From assembly GCA_001751015.1 (NCBI GenBank), contig MAXM01000300.1, positions 1 through 6,230 on the forward strand: a DNA stretch of 6,230 nt, written 5' to 3'. Both the position numbers and the translations under genes were made by a program. Shown one piece after another: positions 1-6,183 of the stretch; position 1 is the first letter of the stretch; the number at the start of each line of letters is the position of its first letter. The DNA is from Desulfobacterales bacterium C00003106. Its GTDB lineage: Bacteria > Desulfobacterota > Desulfobacteria > Desulfobacterales > C00003106. The notes under the pieces are model-generated. The model was not told where the DNA came from, made no database searches, and saw only the letters and a program-made list of their open reading frames with translations.

Positions 1-102
1 TGCCATGCGGGCGCCTCGACACCTGAAAACGAAAAGTAACTGTTTTAATACCCCGCCCCGTCGCTCAAGCGCCTTTATTGCGCACCCTTATGCCCTTTTT
101 GC

Positions 103-131
103 TTGACTCACTAAATGCATTGAGATATCTT
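103..131 (+). promoter_or_regulatory. Candidate sigma-70 promoter for hflKC
   Basis: TTGACT (103-108) and TATCTT (126-131) are separated by 17 bases and resemble -35 and -10 boxes (5/6 and 4/6 matches to TTGACA and TATAAT). The surroundings are AT-rich. If used, transcription would begin near 138, so the whole palindromic repeat at 162-286 would lie in the hflK leader RNA. This is pattern-matching only; the repeat itself could also supply a promoter. Confidence 0.4.
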
Positions 132-161
132 TTGTAAATGGGATTGGGGTAGACGTAAGAA

Positions 162-286
162 ATAGACCTTCAGATAATTAATTGCACAAGGTTAGAGGGG
201 AAAATTCGAGTAAGGCGTACATTGTGGGGTACGTTGTCGAGGATTTTGACCGATAACGCCGTGTAATTATTTATGTGAAGGTCTAT
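162..286 (+). repeat. Palindromic intergenic repeat, copy A (ERIC/MITE-like)
   Basis: The ends form a terminal inverted repeat: 162-187 pairs with 261-286 at 23 of 26 positions (left end ATAGACCTTCA, right end TGAAGGTCTAT). Pairing continues inward with interruptions (GTTA, AAAAT) to an inner stem of CGTAC (216-220) with GTACG (229-233) around an 8-base loop. The whole 125 bp is thus one long imperfect palindrome with no coding capacity. A near-identical inverted arm occurs at 6184-6230, which shows that this is a dispersed repeat. Size and architecture recall ERIC elements and MITEs, though the sequence is not the ERIC consensus. TA lies next to the right end here and at the end of copy B, but not at the left end (AA), so a TA target duplication is possible and unproven. 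It sits directly upstream of hflK. Confidence 0.85.
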
Positions 287-312
287 ATAAACTTTCTCTG
301 AACTTATTTTGC

Positions 313-318
313 AAAGGG
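313..318 (+). promoter_or_regulatory. Ribosome binding site of hflK
   Basis: AAAGGG lies 6 bases before the ATG at 325. It supports this start over the overlapping out-of-frame ATG at 309, which precedes it. Confidence 0.7.
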
Positions 319-324
319 TATACA

Positions 325-1371
325 ATGAACTGGGACTGGGACAAACTCAAAGATCGACAGGCTCAAAGCAGCGCTTCACCTCCGCAGGTAGATGCGATTA
401 TCCGGAAATTCAAGAAGCTAAAGGTGCCCGGCATACCGATCATCCTTGCGCTCATATTAATAGGATGGCTCCTGACCGGTATATATATCGTTCAGCCTGA
501 TGAAATGGGGGTAGTAAAACGCTTCGGGAAGATGGCGTACACAGTAGGACCAGGACCGCATTATCACCTGCCCGCGCCGATTGAGACAGTGCTGAAGCCA
601 AAGGTTACAAAGGTACGGAGACTGGAGGTCGGCTTCAGGACAGGGGCTGCGGGGGTTCCAGGGTCGCCTGCCCGGTACCAGGATGTCCCTATCGAGTCGC
701 TGATGCTCACCGGTGACGAGAACATCGTAAACATCAAGTTTATTGTTCAGTACAAGATCACTGACGCAGCGGCATACCTTTTCAATGTGGCGCAACAGGA
801 AAAAACGGTTCGCGATGCCGCTGAGGCCGCAATCAGGGAGGTCAGCGGCAAAAGCAGGATCGATGAGATCCTCACTGCCGGAAAATTCAAGGTCCAGGAA
901 GCGACAAAAGCGCTGCAGCAGCAGATACTTGACAAATACAGATGCGGATTCACGATCGTGGCTGTGCAACTGCAGGATGTCCAGCCTCCGGATCAGGTGA
1001 TAGACGCGTTCAAGGATGTTGCCAGCGCGAAAGAGGACAAGATCAAGTATATCAATGATGCCGAAGGGTATCGGAATGATATTCTCCCAAAGGCAAAAGG
1101 AAAGGCGTCGGAGGTGGTCAATGAGGCGATTGCTTACCGTGCCTCCAAGATCAATCACGCAAAGGGCGACGCCAACAGGTTCCTGTCCATCTTGGAGGAA
1201 TATTCCAAGGCCAAAGAGGTTACGGCAAAGAGGCTCTATCTTGACACAATGGAAAAGATAATGAAAGGCGCAAACAAGATCGTTATTGAGGACGGACTCG
1301 CCGGGAACCTTGTTCCGGTCCTCCCTATGACCAAGTTATTGTCAACACCCGAGGCAAAAAAGGCGGACTGA
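325..1371 (+). CDS. hflK: HflK, SPFH/band-7 membrane protein (FtsH modulator)
   Basis: The 348-residue protein is HflK, one half of the HflK-HflC complex. In characterised bacteria this complex forms a periplasm-facing cage around the membrane protease FtsH and restricts its access to membrane substrates. A short cytoplasmic N-terminus beginning MNWDWDKL, typical of the family, is followed by one membrane segment (about residues 36-56). The band-7 domain starts at IVQPDEMGVVKRFG (55-68). LMLTGDENIVNIKF (126-139), PPDQVIDAFKDVASAKEDKI (221-240) and the helical stretch with NDAEGYRNDILPKAKGKA (244-261) are HflK signatures, as is RLYLDTMEKI (303-312). Length is near the lower end for the family, with only a short N-terminal extension. 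The start is fixed by the AAAGGG site and the conserved N-terminus. It ends one base before hflC, so the two are surely co-transcribed. No FtsH gene lies in the window. Confidence 0.96.
   Translation: MNWDWDKLKDRQAQSSASPPQVDAIIRKFKKLKVPGIPIILALILIGWLLTGIYIVQPDEMGVVKRFGKMAYTVGPGPHYHLPAPIETVLKPKVTKVRRLEVGFRTGAAGVPGSPARYQDVPIESLMLTGDENIVNIKFIVQYKITDAAAYLFNVAQQEKTVRDAAEAAIREVSGKSRIDEILTAGKFKVQEATKALQQQILDKYRCGFTIVAVQLQDVQPPDQVIDAFKDVASAKEDKIKYINDAEGYRNDILPKAKGKASEVVNEAIAYRASKINHAKGDANRFLSILEEYSKAKEVTAKRLYLDTMEKIMKGANKIVIEDGLAGNLVPVLPMTKLLSTPEAKKAD
1360..1366 (+). promoter_or_regulatory. Ribosome binding site of hflC inside the hflK 3' end
   Basis: AAGGCGG overlaps the last codons of hflK and sits 6 bases before the hflC ATG at 1373. 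With the hflK stop (TGA, 1369-1371) only one base from the hflC start, this arrangement predicts translational coupling, which would help keep the two partner subunits in balance. Confidence 0.6.
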
Positions 1372-1372
1372 T

Positions 1373-2239
1373 ATGAACAAGAAGTATACAACCCTGCTAA
1401 TCGTTCTGATAGCAGTGGTCGTCGGTTTCAATATGATGTTTTTTATTGTTGATGAAACCCGGCAGGCAATCGTTGTAAGACTTGGAAAACCGGTGGGCGG
1501 CGTGAAGGGGCCGGGTCTGCATTTCAGGATACCTGTTGTCCACGAAGTCATATATTTTGACAAGCGCCTCCTGGAATATGATGCAGCTCCCGCTGAGATA
1601 CTTACCGCGGACAAAAAGACACTGGTATTAGACAATTACTCCCGCTGGCTTATCACAGATCCTCTTCTTTTTTACAAGACGGTGAGAGACATGTCCGGGG
1701 CACAGGCCCGTATAGATGATATTGTCTATGCGCAGCTCCGGGTTGAACTTGGCAGGCATACACTCACAGATATTGTCTCCAAGGTAAGAAGTGAAGTCAT
1801 GAAAAGCGTGACGGCAAGTAGCGAGAAGATAGCTCTAAACTACGGCATTGACATTGTTGACGTGCGCATAAAACGCGCAGACCTGCCGCCGGAAAACGAA
1901 AATGCCGTGTACGGAAGAATGAGGGCCGAACGTGAACGGCAGGCAAAGAAATACCGGTCCGAAGGCCAGGAAGAATCCCTTAAAATAAAGGCAAGCGCCG
2001 ATAAAGACCGCACCATCCTTCTGGCGGAAGCTTATGAAGAGGCAGAGACTACAAAAGGAGAAGGAGACGCAGAGGCGGTCAGGATTTATGCCGGGGCATT
2101 TGGAAAAGACCCTGAGTTTTTCACGTTTCTGAAGACGCTGGAGGCCACTGAAAGGTCAATGCAAAAGGAAACCACTCTGGTTCTTTCACCCAAAAACGAA
2201 TTCCTAAAATACTTTAATGGCAGCAAGCCTGGCAAATAG
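1373..2239 (+). CDS. hflC: HflC, SPFH/band-7 membrane protein (FtsH modulator)
   Basis: The 288-residue protein is HflC, the partner of HflK in the membrane cage that regulates FtsH. It has a single N-terminal membrane segment (about residues 7-26) with a very short basic N-terminus (MNKK), then the band-7 domain: VDETRQAIVVRLGKP (26-40), PGLHFRIPVV (47-56) and YSRWLITDPLLF (89-100). The family signature is very clear: RIKRADLPPENENAVYGRMR (165-184), then ERERQAKKYRSEGQEE, then GEGDAEAVRIYAGAF (229-243) and DPEFFTFLKTLEA (246-258). These belong to the long helical part that packs into the cage wall. The end, with LSPKNEFLKYF, is also as expected, so the protein appears complete. It follows hflK by one base on the same transcript. 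The next gene downstream is convergent. Confidence 0.96.
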   Translation: MNKKYTTLLIVLIAVVVGFNMMFFIVDETRQAIVVRLGKPVGGVKGPGLHFRIPVVHEVIYFDKRLLEYDAAPAEILTADKKTLVLDNYSRWLITDPLLFYKTVRDMSGAQARIDDIVYAQLRVELGRHTLTDIVSKVRSEVMKSVTASSEKIALNYGIDIVDVRIKRADLPPENENAVYGRMRAERERQAKKYRSEGQEESLKIKASADKDRTILLAEAYEEAETTKGEGDAEAVRIYAGAFGKDPEFFTFLKTLEATERSMQKETTLVLSPKNEFLKYFNGSKPGK

Positions 2240-2277
2240 AGTATGAGTATAATTATCGCGTGCTTTTTTCACCCCAA

Positions 2278-2299
2278 CCCTCCCCTGTCAAGGGGAGGG
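2278..2299. other. GC-rich hairpin between convergent genes
   Basis: CCCTCCCCT (2278-2286) and AGGGGAGGG (2291-2299) form a perfect 9-bp stem with a GTCA loop. It lies 38 bases after the hflC stop and 17 bases after the stop of the small gene on the other strand, where a bidirectional transcript end would be expected. Neither strand has a T-run after the stem (a T6 run at 2264-2269 precedes it on the + strand), so it is not a standard intrinsic terminator. It could instead stabilise 3' ends or be a short dispersed palindrome. Confidence 0.6.
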
Positions 2300-2316
2300 G
2301 ATTGTAGATAGACTAT

Positions 2317-2412
2317 TTATTTCCTTCTTCTCTGGTGGCGCGTTCGAGCCAGCAATTTTCTGTGTTTGTGTTTCCGCATCTTTTTTTTACGTTTCTTTAC
2401 CACACTTCCCAT
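2317..2412 (-). CDS. AURKAIP1/COX24-domain (mS38/bS22-like) small ribosomal protein
   Basis: A 31-codon gene reads from ATG (2412-2410) to TAA (2319-2317). The product begins MGSVVKKRKKKMRKHKHRKL and ends LARTRHQRRRK; about 60% of residues are Lys, Arg or His and there is no acidic residue. This matches the pattern I know for the short bacterial AURKAIP1/COX24 family: MGSV(I/V)KKR start, central M-x-K-x-K-HRKLL, then R-T-R-x-QRR. In actinobacteria such a protein is called bS22 and binds the small ribosomal subunit near the decoding centre; the mitochondrial relative is mS38 (AURKAIP1). By analogy it should bind 16S rRNA. A strong ribosome binding site, AGAAGGAGA (2426-2418), sits 5 bases before the ATG. 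It lies 75 bases downstream of the carboxylase gene on the same strand, possibly co-transcribed. Assignment rests on recalled family pattern; homology search was not possible. Confidence 0.85.
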   Translation of the reverse strand: MGSVVKKRKKKMRKHKHRKLLARTRHQRRRK

Positions 2413-2417
2413 GCATA

Positions 2418-2426
2418 TCTCCTTCT
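2418..2426 (-). promoter_or_regulatory. Strong ribosome binding site of the 31-residue gene
   Basis: On the - strand AGAAGGAGA lies 5 bases before the ATG at 2412. It is the best Shine-Dalgarno match in the window and is the main nucleotide-level argument that this very short reading frame is translated, and at a high level as expected for a ribosomal protein. Confidence 0.8.
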
Positions 2427-2443
2427 GTTTTATTCGAGTTGTT

Positions 2444-2479
2444 GGACTGGTCGAGTTCATGACAATTACTGACCAGTCC
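2444..2479. repeat. Inverted repeat between the carboxylase and the small gene
   Basis: GGACTGGTC (2444-2452) and GACCAGTCC (2471-2479) are perfect 9-base inverted repeats separated by 18 bases. They begin 8 bases beyond the carboxylase stop codon on the - strand. No T-run follows on either strand, so it is not a classic terminator. It could be a protein-binding operator, an mRNA 3'-end stabiliser or a processing site separating carboxylase from small-protein mRNA. Confidence 0.55.
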
Positions 2480-2487
2480 GGAAGACT

Positions 2488-5400
2488 CTATAATTTATTT
2501 CCGCAGTTCGGGCAGAACTTGTTTCCTTCGTTGATCTCGGCATTACAGCTTGTGCAGCACTCACGGGGAGGGGCAAGCTCCATCAGGAGTTGTCCCTTTA
2601 TTACCGGTATCATTTTTTTGTCAGCCTTGTAATCGGCAAGCACAAGTATCCGTTTCACAATCCCGTGTACAGACGAAGTTATCCCGTATTCGACCTTCAT
2701 CAGCGAAACATTCAGGATTTCTTCGCCTTCCTCCACAGTGTCTCCGGCCTTTTTGTGAACAAGCCAGAGATCGGCGTCAAATGGGGCGCCGACATGATAG
2801 GGATTCTGCTTGTCGGCCATTTCGACTGAGGCCTTTTCTGCGGACCCTTCTTCGATCTGGAACTGTTCTACAAATACCTCGTGGTCAAGTTTGTACCGTA
2901 TCCTTCTTCTCCCCTTTTTGCTTATCCTGCCGATGCGCATGACCTCTATGGTATGCACCTTGCCGTCAGATGTCCTGAACTCCCGCTCAATGTTAGGATC
3001 GAGTCCTTCAAACCATATATCATCGGGCAGTACGTTGGGGTCGGCAAATTTTTCGAGGTTCTTGATGAGTTTCAGGGCGTCTCCGGGGTGGTTGAGATAA
3101 TTGACGAGTTCGTATTCCGAAGGTTCTCTTCCGATGTGCCCGGCCAGCTCTGTTTTTGTTTTGTCTATGTCGACAGGGGCAAGGGAATTAAGAGGGCTCT
3201 CCTCTGTCCGGTCGTTGAGAGCGTCTGCATAGTGGTCTCCGAATGCGGACCGGTAAATCCATTCCGCAGGCCAGCCAAGAGGCAGCCTGCCGAATTTGCC
3301 GACAAGAAGGTTTCTGAACGCGTCATTTACGCCGGCAAAGAGTATCAAACGATCTTCTTTTGTCTGTTCGTCGAGTTCTTCTTCGGAAAGGGTCGTCACC
3401 TTCCTGAGGATGTCGATAATTCTCTTCACCTCCGCCATCCCGCCTCGTTCATAGGCATCGACGACCATCAGGTATCCGTTTGTCCAGGTGATCTGAGACC
3501 CGGGCGTAACATCATGGTACCTGATCAGTTTTCTGTAGAACTCAAGGACCAGAAGGATGCTCGGAAGCAGGAAAGCGTAGCCCTGTTTGAGGGCTCCTTC
3601 CTGGCTGCTTGATGTGGCGCCTCCCGGAAGCCCGTGCCGGGTGACATCGTGGTCGACTCCAAGAAACGTCGGTCGGCAGTAGTGATCGTATATCGGCATG
3701 ATCTGCTTGAGGGTAAACGCGGTTTCCCTGATTTTTTCTTTGTCAAGACGCGTCTTTAAGCCAAGTTCTCCTTCAATATACGCCACCACGGGCATAACCC
3801 CCGCCTGACCGTAGAACCTGACGCTTGGGCCGTCAGCCACATCAAGAATCCTGGCCCCTGCCTGGGCCGCCGCACCGAGCGCCGGCACTGCAAGACCATC
3901 TGTGGCATGGCGGTGATACTGGATAACCAGCTCAGGGTACTTATCAAGAATCGCCGCAACCAGACTCTTTATAAAGCGTGGCGGACACACCCCTGCCATG
4001 TCTTTGAGACAGAATATGATCTTTTTCGATGCCTCGTCATTTTCACATTCTAAAATCCGCCCTGTCATGGAGAGGATATCCTCAAGCACGCCAAGATAGT
4101 GAGGGACATCGAACCCTTGCGCCCAGCTCAGACTAATGGCCGGCTGAAAGATGCGATTCTCGGCCTTGAGGGCTATTTCGGCAAAGGGAGCCATGTTTTC
4201 GATATGGTTCAGGAAGTCAAAGCAGCGTATTACATGATAGTGTTTGGCGATCATCTCCCCTGTCCGGCGCATGATCTCCCGGCCCTGAGGGGCGTAACCG
4301 AGCACATTTGTAGAGCGTATCAGGATGAGTTTCTGTGTGTTCGGAGCGAATTTGTTCCAGTCCGCCGCCTCTTCCCACGGATCTGTCATACAGCCCAGCA
4401 TCCCTACATGGTAATGGGCTCCGCCCCCGTTTTCTATGGAGACATATCCGCACCGGTCTATGAGTGGGCCGATCAGCCGGTCTGAATGGAGTCGAAATCG
4501 ATTTCCTGTTTCTGACTGGGTGATGTCTCTTGGGGTGGTATTGCAGAATTCCACATATTCTGACGCTCGCAGTGCGCTCAGGATCTTATCCCGATGACCG
4601 TTCGGATCAAATGGCGCTTGATATGAATGGTCCGTGACGGCATCCTTGGTGAATGAGGCGACATCTACAGCCATAGGCCCGACCTTGGTGTCCCCGAATT
4701 TGCGATAGGCGCCAAACCCGATATATGGGTTATACCCCCTTGCCGTGACCTCGGCCATCAGGTATGAAAGACGTATCTCTTCTGCGACAGTCTCTTTGTA
4801 GACCATGAGTTCAGGCGTATTGTCGATGAACTTCGTATAGATCTCACCTGCCCCGAATTTCGGATGGGCGATTACCTTCTTGTGAAACGGGATCGTTGTC
4901 TTGAGCCCGCCTATGAAGTATTCCGAAAGCGCGCGCTGCATCGTTGACATGGTCTTTTCCCATGTGCTTCCGTAGGTCATAAGGAGACTTCCGAGAGAGT
5001 CATAGGCCTTGGGAAATTCATACCCGTCGAATACACATGAATCGAGCCTCACGCCCTCGCCGCCTGGAGAAAGATACCGGGTTATTTCACCGGCATTCGG
5101 CCTGAAATTATCCTTGGGGTCTTCAAAGTTGATACGGCATTGCATGGCGAATCCTCTCGGATCAAGCCCTTCTTCTTTCAGGCTGAGTTTTTCGCCAAAT
5201 GAAATCCGTATCATCTCTTCAACAAGGTCTATCCCGTAAAGGAGTTCCGTAATGCCGTGCTCCACCTGAAGCCTGGTATTGGCCTCAATAAAATAGTAAT
5301 TTCCTTCTTCGTCTACGAGGAATTCAAATGTCCCGATTGAGTCATACCCCACTGCGGACGTAATCCTTAAAGTCGCGTCCTTCAGTGTCTGCCTCAATTG

Positions 5401-6156
5401 GCTGCTTACCTTTTTCCATGGAGAGGGGGTGATCTCCAGCAGCTTCTGGTTCTTTCGCTGTGTGGAGCAGTCCCGTTCATGCAAGGCTACTGCATTGCCG
5501 AACGTATCGCAGACAGCCTGTATCTCGAGGTGCCTTACCGAGGTGAGAAATTTCTCAATGTACAGGTTCGGGTTGCTGAAACTCGCCTCTGCCATAGCAG
5601 AGGCCTTTTCAAACTGACTTTCAAGTTCGTCGGGTGAGTTGATTATTACGATTCCGCGGCCGCCCCCGCCCCCTTCGCTTTTGATCATGACAGGATAACC
5701 GATCTCCCCGGCGATCTCTTTTGCCTCCTCGCAGGTCACCGCATTTTCGGATCCGGGAATGACCGGGACGGAAACGGACTTTGCAATGGCCCTGGCCGTA
5801 ACCTTATTGCCGAGCTTGCTCATCGGCTCTTCTGAAGGACCGATGAAGATGATCCCGTTTTCCTTGCACAGGGAAGGAAATCTCTTATTTTCCGCCGCAA
5901 AACCCCAGCCGGGATGAAGCGCCTTGACATCGTGGCGTTTTGCAAGACGGACAATTTCATCTATATCCAGATATCCTCGTTCGGTTCGGATGGCGTAAGC
6001 CTTGTCGGCCTTGGAAATATGAGGGGCGGTCTTGTCCGTGTCCGTGGCAAACGCCACATATATGGCTCCCATTTCCCTGATCGTCCGTCCTATACGAAGC
6101 GCCGGAACTCCTCTGTTGGCAACGCCTATTCTAAGACCCTGAACCGGTGAACTCAT
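2488..6156 (-). CDS. Single-chain biotin-dependent carboxylase, pyruvate carboxylase type, with C-terminal zinc ribbon
   Basis: This 1222-residue cytoplasmic enzyme should carry CO2 from bicarbonate via biotin, using ATP, to a 2-oxoacid, most likely pyruvate to oxaloacetate (anaplerosis). The N-terminal biotin carboxylase domain (about 7-450) has VANRG, the ATP-grasp glycine loop GGGGGRG (162-168), HERDCSTQRKNQK (226-238) and NTRLQVEH (293-300). The carboxyltransferase domain (about 535-975) keeps TTPRDITQ (540-547), R614, KDMAG (718-722, the lysine normally carbamylated), the metal-binding pair H748 and H750, and LPGG (843-846). A conserved-carboxylase segment (EPSEYELVNYLNHP, 1011-1024) leads to the biotin carrier domain with SLMKVE, biotinyl lysine K1154. 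A four-cysteine zinc ribbon (C1201, C1204, C1215, C1218) is added at the end. Changed motifs include ANRGV for ANRGE, N236 for the usual His, and NGGGAHYH for WGGATFD, so substrate is uncertain; 2-oxoglutarate carboxylase is an alternative. The repeat copy B lies 29 bases upstream; a small ribosomal-type gene follows 75 bases downstream. Confidence 0.9.
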   Translation of the reverse strand: MSSPVQGLRIGVANRGVPALRIGRTIREMGAIYVAFATDTDKTAPHISKADKAYAIRTERGYLDIDEIVRLAKRHDVKALHPGWGFAAENKRFPSLCKENGIIFIGPSEEPMSKLGNKVTARAIAKSVSVPVIPGSENAVTCEEAKEIAGEIGYPVMIKSEGGGGGRGIVIINSPDELESQFEKASAMAEASFSNPNLYIEKFLTSVRHLEIQAVCDTFGNAVALHERDCSTQRKNQKLLEITPSPWKKVSSQLRQTLKDATLRITSAVGYDSIGTFEFLVDEEGNYYFIEANTRLQVEHGITELLYGIDLVEEMIRISFGEKLSLKEEGLDPRGFAMQCRINFEDPKDNFRPNAGEITRYLSPGGEGVRLDSCVFDGYEFPKAYDSLGSLLMTYGSTWEKTMSTMQRALSEYFIGGLKTTIPFHKKVIAHPKFGAGEIYTKFIDNTPELMVYKETVAEEIRLSYLMAEVTARGYNPYIGFGAYRKFGDTKVGPMAVDVASFTKDAVTDHSYQAPFDPNGHRDKILSALRASEYVEFCNTTPRDITQSETGNRFRLHSDRLIGPLIDRCGYVSIENGGGAHYHVGMLGCMTDPWEEAADWNKFAPNTQKLILIRSTNVLGYAPQGREIMRRTGEMIAKHYHVIRCFDFLNHIENMAPFAEIALKAENRIFQPAISLSWAQGFDVPHYLGVLEDILSMTGRILECENDEASKKIIFCLKDMAGVCPPRFIKSLVAAILDKYPELVIQYHRHATDGLAVPALGAAAQAGARILDVADGPSVRFYGQAGVMPVVAYIEGELGLKTRLDKEKIRETAFTLKQIMPIYDHYCRPTFLGVDHDVTRHGLPGGATSSSQEGALKQGYAFLLPSILLVLEFYRKLIRYHDVTPGSQITWTNGYLMVVDAYERGGMAEVKRIIDILRKVTTLSEEELDEQTKEDRLILFAGVNDAFRNLLVGKFGRLPLGWPAEWIYRSAFGDHYADALNDRTEESPLNSLAPVDIDKTKTELAGHIGREPSEYELVNYLNHPGDALKLIKNLEKFADPNVLPDDIWFEGLDPNIEREFRTSDGKVHTIEVMRIGRISKKGRRRIRYKLDHEVFVEQFQIEEGSAEKASVEMADKQNPYHVGAPFDADLWLVHKKAGDTVEEGEEILNVSLMKVEYGITSSVHGIVKRILVLADYKADKKMIPVIKGQLLMELAPPRECCTSCNAEINEGNKFCPNCGNKL

Positions 6157-6160
6157 TATG

Positions 6161-6169
6161 CCCCCCTTT
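6161..6169 (-). promoter_or_regulatory. Ribosome binding site of the carboxylase gene
   Basis: On the - strand AAAGGGGGG (6169-6161) is followed by four bases and the ATG at 6156. The purine-rich run fits a Shine-Dalgarno site, although with G in place of the usual A. The start leaves six residues ahead of the first conserved strand (LRIGVANRG), as is typical for biotin carboxylases, so this ATG is very likely correct. Confidence 0.65.
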
Positions 6170-6183
6170 GAAAAAATTGAAGC

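Noticed and set aside
1..39. Possible C-terminal tail of an upstream + strand gene (twelve codons ending ASTPENEK, TAA at 37-39)
   Set aside because: Twelve codons cannot be recognised, and another frame is also open to 107; it cannot be told from noise without upstream sequence.
1..161. CRISPR array, tRNA or riboswitch in the left intergenic region
   Set aside because: No regularly spaced repeats, cloverleaf or recognisable aptamer core could be seen.
246..273. Promoter inside the repeat (TTGACC-N16-TATTTA)
   Set aside because: The -10 match is poor (3 of 6) and the spacing short; kept only as a possibility in the findings.
457..1158. Long reading frame (233 codons) antisense to hflK
   Set aside because: It lies wholly opposite a clear HflK, contains no recognisable domain and looks like a codon-bias shadow.
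2261..2299. Intrinsic terminator for hflC
   Set aside because: The T6 run (2264-2269) comes before, not after, the stem, and no good stem precedes the T-run.
2366..2632. Reading frame of 88 codons on the + strand across the small gene and the carboxylase end
   Set aside because: It is antisense to the 31-residue gene, which has a far better ribosome binding site and a recognised protein pattern.
2881..3612. Reading frame of 243 codons on the + strand inside the carboxylase gene
   Set aside because: It is antisense to strongly conserved carboxyltransferase and downstream sequence, with no family signature of its own.
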